Shown here: positions 53,779 to 62,812 of the stretch, piece by piece
How positions within the stretch are numbered: position 1 is the stretch's first letter
Layout of the letters: the number at the start of each line of letters is the position of its first letter
NCBI RefSeq assembly: GCF_029395435.1
Contig: NZ_CP113915.1
Span: forward strand, 992,001-1,056,000
Reading direction: 5' to 3'
From: Bifidobacterium sp. ESL0790
GTDB taxonomy: Bacteria; Actinomycetota; Actinomycetes; Actinomycetales; Bifidobacteriaceae
DNA: 64,000 nt
Made by a program: the position numbers and the translations under genes
Notes under the pieces: generated by a model
The model's input: the letters and a program-made list of their open reading frames with translations, nothing else
The model's database searches: none
What the model was told of the DNA's origin: nothing

Positions 53779-55371
53779 TCAGTCTTTCGTTTCCTTGGTG
53801 TCTTCCTTCCCTGTGTTGGCGCTCGTGCTCACCAGGAAATGCTCCTCGCTGGGGAGCGTGGCGTTCAGAATCACGGCGACCACGAACGAGACGGCGATGC
53901 AGTTGGTGGCAAAAATCGACTGGAAGAGTTGCGGGAACTGGGCGAAGATGCCGCCGACCTGCGTGAAGCCGATGCCGATGGTAAGCGAGAGCGCCGCGAT
54001 GGTGGTGTTGCGCTGGGTGAAGCCGGCTTCGGCGATCATCTGGAAGCCTGAGAGGATGATGTTGCCGAACATCATGATGGTACAGCCGCCGAGCACTGCC
54101 TGGGGCATCGAGTTGAACACTTGGGCCACGCCCGGCACGAAGCTGGCGACGATGAGCAGCAGGCCGCCGGAGAGGATGACTTTGCGGTTGACCACTTTGG
54201 TGACCGCCACCAGGCCGATGTTCTGGGCGAACGAGGTCAGCGGAAGACAGCCGAAGAGGCCGGAGACGGTCGAGATGAGGCCGTCGCCCGCGATCGCGCC
54301 CGACGTCTCGCGGTCGGTGGGGAGCCTGTTGAGCCCCACATTCGACAACGCGGCCGTGTCGCCCAGAACCTCGACCGATGAGACGACGTAGAGCAACGCG
54401 AACGAGACGATGGAGCCGGCGTCGAACGTCGGTGTGAACGGCATGAAATGGGGGAGACTCACGGCCTGCAGGTGCTGGAAGCCGGAGAAATCGACCTTGC
54501 CCATGAAAATCGCGATCACATAGCCGACCACGAGGCCGAACAACACCGAAAGCTGCTTGGCGGTGCCCTTCATGAGCAGTTGGAACGCGAGGCAGGCGAC
54601 CAGCGAGATCAGCCCGAGCGTGAGGTTCTGCCAGCTGCCGAAGTCCTTGGCGCCTTGGCCGCCGCCGAACGAGGCCGCGCCGGTGGAGAGTAGTGAGAAG
54701 CCGATGGAGGTCACCACGATGGCGGAGACGATGGGAGGTACGAAACGTTTCCAGAACGTGGCGGTCAGGCCGAGCGCCAGCTCGATGAGGCCGCCGACGA
54801 TGACCGCGCCGACGAGCGCGCCGTAGCCCTGTTTGCCGACGATGGCCTCGGCCGCGGCGACGTAGGTGAAGGAGATGCCGGTGACCATGGGCAGTTTGCT
54901 ACCAACGCGCCACAGCGGGTAGAGCTGCAGGCAGGTGCCCAAGCCCGCGACGAGCAGGCCGTTCTGGATGATGAGGGCCGATTGCGCCGGGGTCAGCTTG
55001 GCGGCCGAGGTTACCAGGAAGATGGGGGCGAGGTTGGCGACGAACATGGCGAGCACATGTTGCAGGCCGAAGGGGAGACCGCGCCAGAAGGAGATCTTGC
55101 CGTCCAAGCTGCGCAGCGCCTCCTGCGTCGACATTGTGGCGGCGCTGGTTGTCTCGGCATCGCGTTCGCTTTGGGATTTGCGGACGAAGGGGGTATGCGG
55201 GAACTTGTGATGATTCGTTGAACCATGCGAATCATGCGAAACGGATGATGCTGCGGAAGACGTTGTATCGTCTTTTTTCATGCCGTCGGTGAGGGAGGTG
55301 GATTGCGAATCCTGGATATGGGTAGCTTCGCTTGATGAATCCTGATCAGTGCTCAAAGGGTCTCTTTTCAT
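53779..55371 (-). CDS. Xanthine/uracil permease (NCS2 family)
   Basis: A nucleobase:cation symporter of the NCS2 family with about 12 to 14 membrane segments. Diagnostic segments are FGLQHVLAMFVANLAPIFLV, GLGTCLQLYPLW, and the signature SFAQNIGLVAVTKVVNRKV. Because xpt lies directly upstream on the same strand, xanthine is the most likely substrate. The hydrophilic N-terminus (about 85 residues) is longer than usual. The start is uncertain: ATG 55371 (MKRDPLS) was taken, while a frame to 55491 and a later Met at the core (MSTQEALRS) are alternatives; none has a clear ribosome binding site. A strong terminator separates it from xpt. Confidence 0.9.
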   Translation of the reverse strand: MKRDPLSTDQDSSSEATHIQDSQSTSLTDGMKKDDTTSSAASSVSHDSHGSTNHHKFPHTPFVRKSQSERDAETTSAATMSTQEALRSLDGKISFWRGLPFGLQHVLAMFVANLAPIFLVTSAAKLTPAQSALIIQNGLLVAGLGTCLQLYPLWRVGSKLPMVTGISFTYVAAAEAIVGKQGYGALVGAVIVGGLIELALGLTATFWKRFVPPIVSAIVVTSIGFSLLSTGAASFGGGQGAKDFGSWQNLTLGLISLVACLAFQLLMKGTAKQLSVLFGLVVGYVIAIFMGKVDFSGFQHLQAVSLPHFMPFTPTFDAGSIVSFALLYVVSSVEVLGDTAALSNVGLNRLPTDRETSGAIAGDGLISTVSGLFGCLPLTSFAQNIGLVAVTKVVNRKVILSGGLLLIVASFVPGVAQVFNSMPQAVLGGCTIMMFGNIILSGFQMIAEAGFTQRNTTIAALSLTIGIGFTQVGGIFAQFPQLFQSIFATNCIAVSFVVAVILNATLPSEEHFLVSTSANTGKEDTKETKD

Positions 55372-55551
55372 GATGAAATTGAGATAGTGCTGACGGAATC
55401 TTATTCTACGCTTGATGGTAGCTGGGAGAAGCCACGGTGTTTCTGGGACGGATAGTTTTTCGCGGAAGTTGCCGAAGATGATGTCATCCATGGATATTCA
55501 TCGTTTTAAGATGAATGAAAGCTAAGCTGTCAAGTTAATAAAGATGATATG

Positions 55552-55593
55552 AAAAACCGTGGCGGTTCCTGTTTCATACGGAACCCGCCACGG
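55552..55593 (-). terminator. Terminator of xpt
   Basis: Arms CCGTGGCGG-TTCC (55557-55569) and GGAACCCGCCACGG (55580-55593) with one bulged base. On the minus strand the hairpin is followed by five T residues (55552-55556). It ends xpt before the permease gene. Confidence 0.88.
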
Positions 55594-55620
55594 CCAAATA
55601 ACCGTTGAAAGCGAAGGAGA

Positions 55621-56199
55621 TCAGGCGAACTCGATGGTGCCCTTCTCGCCGTCCATGGACTTGACGATGGCCAGCGAGGCCACGTTGTACCCTGCGTCGC
55701 GCAGCTCCTTGCCGCCGCGCTGGAAGCCCTTCTCGATGGCGATGCCGATGCCCTCGATCACCACGCCGGCCTCGTTGCAGATGTCGATGAGGCCGTGCAT
55801 GGCCTTGCCGTTGGCGAGGAAGTCGTCGATGAGCAGCACGTGCTCGCCCTTGGTGAGGAAGCGCTTGGAGACGATGACCGGGAACTCCTTGCGCTTGGTG
55901 TAGGAGTAGACATGGGCGGTGTATTGGTCGCCGTCGAGGTTGATGGACTGGGTTTTCTTGGCGAAGACGACCGGCACGTTGTTGAAATGGCGGGCCACGC
56001 AGCAGGCGATGCCGATGCCGCTGGCCTCGATGGTGAGGATCTTGTCGATGCGCTTGCCGGCGAAGATGCGGGCCCATTCGGCGCCCATGTGGTCGAAGAG
56101 CGTCACGTCGCACTGGTGGTTGAGGAAGGCGTCCACCTTGAGGACATCTCCAGGCTTCACCGCTCCGTCACGCCGAATCCTGTCTTCCAATTCCTTCAT
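55621..56199 (-). CDS. xpt: Xanthine phosphoribosyltransferase
   Basis: Salvages xanthine to XMP with PRPP. It is 192 residues, the exact family length, from ATG 56199 ([20 protein letters not shown]), supported by aagga 5-6 nt upstream. The PRPP-binding motif [14 protein letters not shown] (about residues 127-140) and the early [13 protein letters not shown] are as in Bacillus Xpt. A longer upstream frame passes through repeats and was rejected. XMP made here can feed GuaA. No purine riboswitch was recognised upstream (56200-56424). Confidence 0.95.
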   Translation of the reverse strand: MKELEDRIRRDGAVKPGDVLKVDAFLNHQCDVTLFDHMGAEWARIFAGKRIDKILTIEASGIGIACCVARHFNNVPVVFAKKTQSINLDGDQYTAHVYSYTKRKEFPVIVSKRFLTKGEHVLLIDDFLANGKAMHGLIDICNEAGVVIEGIGIAIEKGFQRGGKELRDAGYNVASLAIVKSMDGEKGTIEFA

Positions 56200-56424
56200 G
56201 ATGTCCTTGTGCTCCTTAAACGGTGTTTTCGCGGGCCCGGGCCACGCGCATATATGGTGTATGAGCTTAACCGTTGCCGGTGACGAGCCACCAGACAAAT
56301 CCCAGTTAGTCGTGGCATTCGTGTGGGTTCCAAGCATCTCGCCAATACGTTCTACTTGCGTCAGCGATTGATTTCCGGTTTCGCTGTGGTCATTTTCTGA
56401 TAGAAAATGATCCATAATATTCAG
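56200..56424. other. Upstream region of xpt
   Basis: No gene and no recognised purine riboswitch pattern on the minus strand. It contains GC-rich self-complementary sequence (cgcgggcccgggccacgcgc, about 56230-56250) in the xpt leader. Confidence 0.45.
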
Positions 56425-56523
56425 TTTGCTATGGTAAAACTGGCAGAAACGGGAAATTTTGCTATGGTAAAACTGGCAGAAACGCAAAATTTTGCTATGG
56501 TAAAACTGGCAGGGGGTTGTGAT
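56425..56523 (+). repeat. Three 33-bp direct repeats upstream of the ATPase gene
   Basis: Units begin at 56425, 56458 and 56491, each tttgctatggtaaaactggc followed by agaaacg, two variable bases and aaat. The third unit keeps the first 22 bases and then runs into the ribosome binding site and start of the ATPase gene. The period of 33 bp puts the units on nearly the same helix face. Each unit also contains an in-frame ATG, so an ORF of 44 codons (56431-56565) with an 11-residue repeat overlaps the start of the ATPase gene. Confidence 0.9.
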
Positions 56524-57841
56524 GTACCGTTCTATTATGCGGAATCTGAAGGCATGGAAGAATGATTCGCACCATTCGCCTTTGGTGTTGTGCGGCGCGC
56601 GCCAAGTCGGCAAGACCTACATATTGAAAAAGTTCGGCAAAAGCGAATACCAGTCATGCGCGTATGTCAACCTCATGGAGGATACCGCCAAAAACGTATT
56701 CAGCGCCGGCTACGACGCCAAGCGTGTCATGGAAAACATAGGCATCCTCACCCAACAGTCCATCGTGCCGGGCAAGACATTGGTGATTATCGATGAGATT
56801 CAGGAAGTGCCTTCCGCGATGACCTTGATGAAAGCCTTCAGGGAGGAAATGCCCGAGCAGGATATCGTTGCCGCCGGCTCGTATTTGGGAATCACGCTTC
56901 ATGCCGGTGTCTCTTTTCCGGTGGGCAAGGTCGAGATGCTTGACATGTATCCCATGACCTTCATGGAGTTCCTGCATGCATGCGGCGAGCAGCTGCTTGC
57001 CGAGGCGGTCGAGCGTTTGGACTTTGAAAAGATCATGCCGTTTTCCAAACGCCTTGAGCGGTATCTGCGCCAATACTACTTTGTCGGAGGAATGCCAGAG
57101 GCTGTCGAACGGTTCATATCCGGAGACGGGCATGAGGATTATGAAGCCGCCCGCAAGATCCAAATGCGTCTGCTTGACGCCTACAATGCCGATTTTTCCA
57201 AGCATGTGTCCGATCCCACCGAGGCGGAGCGTATACGTCTCGCCTTTGATTCCATCCCAGCGCATCTCGGACGTGAAAACCACAAGTTCGTGTTCGGCCA
57301 CATAGCGCCGGGCGCGAGGGCGCGTCAGTTCGAGACATCCATTCAGTGGATCATCGATTCGGGCCTGGCCAATCGTGTCTATCGTGTGGATAAATTGGTG
57401 AAGCCTCTTAAGTTCTATCGAGATTTGTCCGCTTTCAAACTCTACCTTCATGATGTTGGATTGCTTGGGGCGACGATGCACATCAAGGCGCGTGACCTGC
57501 TGCTGTCCAACACCGCGTTGGAGGAATACAAAGGAGCGATGACCGAGCAGTATGTCTGCCAGCAACTCGTGGCGAATGGCGTTTCCCCCTATTACTGGAC
57601 GGCTGGAGACAGCAGACCTGGGGAGGTGGACTTCATCATCGAGCACGAGGGTGTCGTGGCACCTCTTGAGGCGAAAGCCGAGGAGAATCTGAGGGCGAAA
57701 AGCCTCAAATCGCTATGCAGCCGAACGGGATTGCACGGTTATCGAACCTCCATGTCAGGCTACCGGGAGCAGGATTGGATGACAAATATTCCGCTTTGGG
57801 CCGTAGGACCATATTTTGCCGAGAGTACTGCGCAATTCTAG
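56522..57841 (+). CDS. AAA ATPase with DUF4143 domain
   Basis: A protein of about 439 residues of the AAA_14/DUF4143 group, common in bacteria and archaea and of unclear function. The Walker A GARQVGKT (residues about 24-31) and Walker [10 protein letters not shown] are intact, and an arginine-finger-like region and a helical middle part follow. The C-terminal part contains [20 protein letters not shown], which has the D..ExK spacing of a PD-(D/E)xK nuclease-like fold. The start is ATG 56522 or the adjacent GTG 56519, with agggggt before it. The three upstream 33-bp repeats reach into the ribosome binding site, suggesting autoregulation. Confidence 0.88.
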   Translation: MYRSIMRNLKAWKNDSHHSPLVLCGARQVGKTYILKKFGKSEYQSCAYVNLMEDTAKNVFSAGYDAKRVMENIGILTQQSIVPGKTLVIIDEIQEVPSAMTLMKAFREEMPEQDIVAAGSYLGITLHAGVSFPVGKVEMLDMYPMTFMEFLHACGEQLLAEAVERLDFEKIMPFSKRLERYLRQYYFVGGMPEAVERFISGDGHEDYEAARKIQMRLLDAYNADFSKHVSDPTEAERIRLAFDSIPAHLGRENHKFVFGHIAPGARARQFETSIQWIIDSGLANRVYRVDKLVKPLKFYRDLSAFKLYLHDVGLLGATMHIKARDLLLSNTALEEYKGAMTEQYVCQQLVANGVSPYYWTAGDSRPGEVDFIIEHEGVVAPLEAKAEENLRAKSLKSLCSRTGLHGYRTSMSGYREQDWMTNIPLWAVGPYFAESTAQF

Positions 57842-58003
57842 GTTCTCGATATATTTCCATTTTGTTTGAGCGGTGTTTTCACACTTGAATTCGGTCTTTC
57901 ACCAAGACCAGCTGGTGTGATAGAAATGGAGACCTATGCGGCGGGCGGGCCGGCGGTTGGCGGGCGCTCGCGGAACGTACGAAAACAGGGGAAAACGAAG
58001 GGA

Positions 58004-60748
58004 ATGGGTGTGGCACAGGATCCGGATTTCATCGCACGCAGCGCCGAGGAATTGGTTGGCGACCTGAACGAGCAGCAGGCGAAGGCGGTGCAATACCGGG
58101 GTCCGGCGTTGCTCATCGGCGCGGGCGCGGGTTCCGGCAAGACCCGTGTGCTCACTCGCCGCGTGGCATGGATTCTCTCGCAATTCGGCGCGTGGCCGAG
58201 CCAGATTCTCGCCATCACCTTCACCAACAAGGCCGCCGCCGAGATGAGGGAACGTCTTGAGGCGTTGATCGGTCCGGTTGCGCAACGCATGTGGATTTCG
58301 ACCTTCCACTCCGCCTGCGTGCGTATTTTGCGTCGCGACGGCAAGGCCATCGGCCTGAGCTCCAGCTTCTCGATCTACGACACCGCCGACTGCCAGCGGC
58401 TCATCAAACTCATCTGCACCAGCCTCAACATCGACCAGAAGCGCTATACGCCCCGCAGCATCCTCGCCAAGATCTCGGACTATAAGAACAACCTGCAATC
58501 CTCCTCCGGCCTGCTCAAACAATACGCGCCCGACTACAAGCCGGGGCAGCGCGGCTATCAGCTCGGCCGCTACGACAATGTGGAGGAGCTCTACGCCGTC
58601 GTCTACGCCGAATACCAATACCGGCTCGCGGCCGCCAACGCCGTCGATTTCGACGACCTCATCGTGCGCACCGTCGAGCTCCTGCATGACCATCCCGAGG
58701 TCGCGGACTACTACCATCACAAGTTCCGCTACATCCTCGTCGACGAGTACCAGGACACCAACCATGCACAATACATGCTGGTCCGCGAGCTCTCCGGCAT
58801 CGATGACGACAAGCGGCCGGCGATGGGTTCCGCGGTGGCGGGCGCGGCAGGACGTGAAGGGCCCGCTTGGGTCACCGTCGTTGGCGATTCCGACCAGTCC
58901 ATCTACGCCTTCCGTGGTGCCGACATCAGCAACATCCAGGACTTCGAGAAGGACTTCCCGGGCGCGCTGACCATCATGCTCGAGCAGAACTACCGTTCTA
59001 CGCAGACCATCCTCGACGCGGCCAACGCCGTCATCGCCAAAAACTCCGGACGCAAGTCCAAGAAACTCTGGACGGCCCTCGGCAAAGGCGAGCCGATCGT
59101 CGGCTATGCGGCCGACAACGCCCAGCAGGAGGGCGGCTGGATCGCCAACGAGATCGCGAACCTACGCAGCGAGAACGGCTACCGCTATTCCGACATCGCC
59201 ATCATGTACCGCGCCAACGCCCAGTCCCGCGCGCTGGAGGAGGCCCTGATTAATGCGGGCATTCCCTACCAGCTCGTCGGTGGCACGCGATTCTACGAGC
59301 GCCGCGAGGTCAAGGACGCCATCGCCTACCTGCAGGCCATCACCAACCCGGCTGACAGCGTCAACATGCGCCGAATCATGAACACCCCGAAGCGTGGCCT
59401 GGGCGCGCGCGCCGAATCGATGGTCGCCGAGTACGCCGAGATGCACAGCGTCCCGTTCTGGGAGGGCGTCGAGCATATGGAAGACATCCCCGACCTGCCC
59501 ACGCGTACACGCACGAAGCTGCGCGAGTTCCGCGAGCTGATGCACGGCCTGGCGCAATTCGCCTCCGAGCACGATTCCAAGCCCTCCGAGATTGTGGCCG
59601 AGGTGCTCAACAAGTCGACTTTGCTTGAGGAACTCGAACGTTCCAACGACCCGCAGGACGCCTCGCGCGTGGAGAACCTCTCACAGCTGCAATCCGTCGC
59701 CGCCGAATTCGAGCAGAAGACGCCCGACGCCTCGCTCGCGGCGTTCCTCGAGACCACCGCGCTGGTCGCCGATTCCGACCAGCTGCCCGACGAGGGGGAG
59801 GATACGGGCAAGGTCACGCTGATGACCCTACACACGGCCAAAGGCCTCGAATACCCCGTCGTCTTCCTCACCGGCATGGAGCAGGGCACGTTCCCGCACT
59901 CCCGCTCGTTGGAGGACGAGCAGGAGCTGAGCGAGGAACGTCGCCTGGCCTATGTGGGCATCACCCGCGCCAAGCAGCGGCTTTACGTCACCCGCGCGGC
60001 CGTGCGTTCGCAGTGGGGCCAGGCCAACGACATGATGCCCAGCCAGTTCCTCGACGAGATTCCCGACAACCTCATCGAGTGGAAGCGACGCGAGGCCGGC
60101 GTCGAACGCATGCGTTCCGGGTGGACCAATGGCGGCGGCGATTTCGACGACGAGTTCGGCGGTTGGGACGATGATGACGGTTTCTCCGGCGGCACGACCT
60201 TCGGCGGCTCTAGCTCTTCGTCGGCATACGGCTCACACGGCTCCGGGCGTTCTGGTCATTCCGGTTATGGTTCCTCATACGGCTCACGTTCCGGTTCATC
60301 GTATGGTTCCTGCCATTCCAGCTATGGCTCGGGTTCCTCGTCCCATTACGGTTCTGGCTATGGATCAGGTTCGCATTATGGTTCCTCATCATCCCGTTCT
60401 GGCTATGGATCAGGCTACGGTTCCCATTCGTCCGGCGGCTCCTCATACGGCTCGCGCTACGGCTCATCGTCGTATGGCTCCGGCTCCCGCACCCGTGGCG
60501 GCAAGGTGACCACGCGCCACACCGCGCCGAAATCATCGCGCTCCGTGCCGGCCTCGGCGCTGAAGAAGGACAACAGGCTCGACATCTCCGACTTCAGCAT
60601 CGGCGACAAGATTACCCACGACCAGTACGGCCTGGGCACCGTCGTCGACACGCAGGACAAGGGCCGCAACTCGATCATTACGGTCGATTTCGGCTCCGAC
60701 GGCGTCAAACGCCTGATGCTGCGCGTCGCCCCGATCGAGAAGTTGTGA
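58004..60748 (+). CDS. pcrA: ATP-dependent DNA helicase, PcrA/UvrD family
   Basis: Superfamily 1A 3'-5' helicase for DNA repair and transcription-coupled removal of stalled polymerase. It has the Q motif LNEQQAKAV, Walker A GAGAGSGKTRVLT (about residues 39-51), motif Ia ITFTNKAAAEM, motif II LVDEYQDTN, motif III VGDSDQSIYAFRGAD, motif IV EQNYRS, motif V TAKGLEYPVVFLTGMEQG and motif VI VGITRAKQRLYVT. After the helicase core comes a Ser/Gly/Tyr-rich stretch of about 95 residues, then a Tudor-like end (GDKITHDQYGLGTVVD). In PcrA the Tudor-like end contacts RNA polymerase. ATG 58004 was chosen; the frame extends to 57866. It is 914 residues, against about 740 for typical PcrA. Confidence 0.95.
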   Translation: MGVAQDPDFIARSAEELVGDLNEQQAKAVQYRGPALLIGAGAGSGKTRVLTRRVAWILSQFGAWPSQILAITFTNKAAAEMRERLEALIGPVAQRMWISTFHSACVRILRRDGKAIGLSSSFSIYDTADCQRLIKLICTSLNIDQKRYTPRSILAKISDYKNNLQSSSGLLKQYAPDYKPGQRGYQLGRYDNVEELYAVVYAEYQYRLAAANAVDFDDLIVRTVELLHDHPEVADYYHHKFRYILVDEYQDTNHAQYMLVRELSGIDDDKRPAMGSAVAGAAGREGPAWVTVVGDSDQSIYAFRGADISNIQDFEKDFPGALTIMLEQNYRSTQTILDAANAVIAKNSGRKSKKLWTALGKGEPIVGYAADNAQQEGGWIANEIANLRSENGYRYSDIAIMYRANAQSRALEEALINAGIPYQLVGGTRFYERREVKDAIAYLQAITNPADSVNMRRIMNTPKRGLGARAESMVAEYAEMHSVPFWEGVEHMEDIPDLPTRTRTKLREFRELMHGLAQFASEHDSKPSEIVAEVLNKSTLLEELERSNDPQDASRVENLSQLQSVAAEFEQKTPDASLAAFLETTALVADSDQLPDEGEDTGKVTLMTLHTAKGLEYPVVFLTGMEQGTFPHSRSLEDEQELSEERRLAYVGITRAKQRLYVTRAAVRSQWGQANDMMPSQFLDEIPDNLIEWKRREAGVERMRSGWTNGGGDFDDEFGGWDDDDGFSGGTTFGGSSSSSAYGSHGSGRSGHSGYGSSYGSRSGSSYGSCHSSYGSGSSSHYGSGYGSGSHYGSSSSRSGYGSGYGSHSSGGSSYGSRYGSSSYGSGSRTRGGKVTTRHTAPKSSRSVPASALKKDNRLDISDFSIGDKITHDQYGLGTVVDTQDKGRNSIITVDFGSDGVKRLMLRVAPIEKL
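60207..60497 (+). repeat. Low-complexity Ser-Tyr-Gly repeat inside the helicase gene
   Basis: Many imperfect copies of ggctcatacggttcc-like units encode YGSGS, SYGSG and HYGSG repeats between the helicase core and the C-terminal Tudor-like domain. The DNA is repetitive and prone to length change. Confidence 0.85.
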
Positions 60749-60820
60749 ACATATACAACACGATGAGACTCTTATGAGATATGTTTTAATGGGTATGAGT
60801 TGGATAAGGGATAGCGAGGA

Positions 60821-61717
60821 ATGATGGGGATAGTCTTAGAGGTCGTGGCCGGACTGGTTGTCGCGCTGATCGTATATCTGTGCCAAAAACATACGGTCGA
60901 TAGCTTTGGGGCGCCCGCCGAGGGAAGTGGTTTTGCCGACAATCGCGGTTCGATGTTCGTCGGCAGTCCGCAGGCGAACACCCAAGAGCAAATGAACAGC
61001 GATTACCAAGTCGAGATCAACAACTGCCTCACCTCGACCAACGCCCGCGGAACCGGCGGTTGGGCCGGCTATGTTTTCGGCGGAATCTTCGTGGGTTTCT
61101 TCTTTGTGTACCTGTCGCTCGCGTATTCCACGGTCTCCACGGTGCTGATCGTCGCGATACTCGTGCAATACGTGCTGTCGTTGGCGCTCATGCTGTTGAA
61201 CGGTTCCTTCGCGGTGAAAAGAAGCCAGTATCTCACCAGGTGCGCGGAGTTCTTCGCCCTGCTTCTGATCACGTTGTACACCGACGGGCAAATCGAGGCC
61301 TCCCGCATCGCGGGCAGTTTCAGCAAGCTGCTGCAAGGCACCGGTGGCCAATGGCACAGGAAATTCATCGACGATTTCATCATCATATGGAACAACAGGC
61401 AGCAATGCGTTTTCGCCGATTGGCTCGACATCATCCAGCTGACCGCCGGCGCCATCCTTTGCGTTTGCCTTCTGGTCTACATGCTGCTTGATTCCGTCGG
61501 CATGTTCGTGATCTGCGGCAATTATGTGCCCAAGAGCAGCCATGGGTTCGTCGCCAGGAAGACGAAGACCTTCAACGAGATCACCATCCGTGGCGATGTG
61601 TGGCTGTTCGTCTGCCTGTTCGTCGCCCTGATTCTGAGCTCCCGTTCGGTGGTCGCGCTTTGCATGGGCATCTTCGGCGGCATCAAGAATTTCATCGATA
61701 ATTCCTATACGCACTGA
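60821..61717 (+). CDS. Multipass membrane protein of unknown function
   Basis: A 298-residue protein without recognised family. A first hydrophobic helix (VLEVVAGLVVALIVYLC) is followed by a soluble region of about 60 residues and then about five further membrane segments (YVFGGIFVGFFFVYLSLAY, VLIVAILVQYVLSLALML, LTAGAILCVCLLVYMLL, VWLFVCLFVALIL). In the middle is a soluble stretch (GQWHRKFIDDFIIIWNNRQQ). The start is ATG 60821 or 60824; gagga lies immediately before and aaggga 9 nt before. It stands between pcrA and rpsD with its own terminator. Confidence 0.75.
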   Translation: MMGIVLEVVAGLVVALIVYLCQKHTVDSFGAPAEGSGFADNRGSMFVGSPQANTQEQMNSDYQVEINNCLTSTNARGTGGWAGYVFGGIFVGFFFVYLSLAYSTVSTVLIVAILVQYVLSLALMLLNGSFAVKRSQYLTRCAEFFALLLITLYTDGQIEASRIAGSFSKLLQGTGGQWHRKFIDDFIIIWNNRQQCVFADWLDIIQLTAGAILCVCLLVYMLLDSVGMFVICGNYVPKSSHGFVARKTKTFNEITIRGDVWLFVCLFVALILSSRSVVALCMGIFGGIKNFIDNSYTH

Positions 61718-61753
61718 ACTTCTTGGCCCGCCATCCCATAGGGCATCGTCATT

Positions 61754-61786
61754 ATGGTCGTCGCCTCGATTGGCGGCGGCCATTTT
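61754..61786 (+). terminator. Terminator after the membrane protein gene
   Basis: Arms ATGGTCGTCGCC (61754-61765) and GGCGGCGGCCAT (61772-61783), paired with two G-T wobbles, followed by TTTTA. Confidence 0.72.
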
Positions 61787-62005
61787 ACGTCCGTACCCCG
61801 CGAGTAAAATAAAACTTTGTGTCTGCCATAAGGCGGGCATTATCTGGAGTCTTAGCCCATCAGTGGGTCGGCGGCAACCTTAAGCGCAAGCAGAGGATGT
61901 CGTTGGCGCTTGGCGCCTAGAAGCACTGGAGAGGCCCGGCTCAGCGCGGTTTCGCATGATTCCGCGTTCCGTTCAGATAACGACAGAATACAAAGGAACA
62001 ACAGA
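61787..62005 (+). promoter_or_regulatory. Leader region of rpsD
   Basis: An AT-rich segment (gtaaaataaaac, 61804-61815) may be the -10 region, giving a 5'-UTR of about 180 nt with GC-rich self-complementary parts (for example ggcgcttggcgcc at about 61905-61917). S4 represses its own mRNA through leader structures in several bacteria. I cannot match this leader to a known class. Confidence 0.4.
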
Positions 62006-62632
62006 ATGACCAACATTCAGCGTTCTCGCCGTCAGGTGCGCCTTTCGCGCGCCCTCGGCATCGCACTGACCCCCAAGGCTCAGCGCATCTTCGAGAAGCG
62101 CCCGTACGCTCCCGGCGAGCACGGCCGCACGCGTCGCCGCACCGAATCCGATTACGCGGTTCGTCTGCGCGAGAAGCAGCGTCTGCGCGCCCAGTACGGC
62201 ATCTCCGAGAAGCAGCTTCGCGCAGCTTATGAGAAGGGCACCCACACCAAGGGCCAGACCGGCGACGCCATGCTCACCGATCTCGAGACCCGTCTGGACA
62301 ACCTCGTGCTCCGTGCCGGCTTCGCCCGCACGACCGCCCAGGCTCGTCAGTTCGTGGTGCACCGCCACATCATGGTCGATGGCAACGTGGTGGACCGTCC
62401 GTCCTACCGTGTCAAGCCCGGCCAGACCATCCAGGTCAAGCCGAAGAGCCAGACCATGGTTCCCTTCCAGATCGCCGCTGAGGGCGTGCACCGCGATGTG
62501 CTGCCCGCCGTCCCCGGCTACATGGACGTCAACCTGCCGTCGCTCAAGGCGACCCTGACCCGCAAGCCGGAGACTTCCGAGATTCCGGTCGAGGTCAACA
62601 TTCAGTACGTGGTCGAGTACTACGCCCACTAA
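62006..62632 (+). CDS. rpsD: 30S ribosomal protein S4
   Basis: Primary 16S rRNA-binding protein of the small subunit. It is 208 residues, normal for actinobacteria. The N-terminal SRRQVRLSRALGIALTPKAQ is of the zinc-free type, without the Cys motif. The region YGISEKQLRAAYEKG and the S4 RNA-binding domain RLDNLVLRAGFARTTAQARQ followed by VVHRHIMVDG are intact, and it ends VVEYYAH. ATG 62006 has aaagga 8 nt upstream; the frame extends upstream but without support. It stands alone rather than in the alpha operon, as in many actinobacteria. Confidence 0.98.
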   Translation: MTNIQRSRRQVRLSRALGIALTPKAQRIFEKRPYAPGEHGRTRRRTESDYAVRLREKQRLRAQYGISEKQLRAAYEKGTHTKGQTGDAMLTDLETRLDNLVLRAGFARTTAQARQFVVHRHIMVDGNVVDRPSYRVKPGQTIQVKPKSQTMVPFQIAAEGVHRDVLPAVPGYMDVNLPSLKATLTRKPETSEIPVEVNIQYVVEYYAH

Positions 62633-62669
62633 AGACTGAATCCCATTCCGTTAAGGACATACATACAGC

Positions 62670-62702
62670 CGGTGCCCCACGAGTTCTGCTCGCGGGGCAC
62701 CG
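62670..62702 (+). terminator. Hairpin after rpsD
   Basis: Arms 62670-62683 and 62689-62702 pair with one mismatch around a 5-nt loop, with acata/tatgt able to pair further out. No T-run follows. Confidence 0.6.
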
Positions 62703-62812
62703 TGCTATGTGAGGGGTGTTCGGCAGTGAGGCTGGCCCCTCGCTCAGCGTTTATCCGCCATCAAGAATTTCACCTATACGTTCTATACATAGTCGGACGA
62801 ATAGTTATGCGA

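Noticed and set aside
56200..56520. Purine riboswitch upstream of xpt
   Set aside because: The conserved purine-riboswitch core and loop sequences are not visible on the minus strand.
56425..56523. CRISPR array
   Set aside because: Only three units that directly abut, with no unique spacers and no cas genes nearby.
57866..58003. N-terminal extension of the PcrA-like helicase
   Set aside because: No ribosome binding site at 57866, and similarity to helicases begins after 58004.
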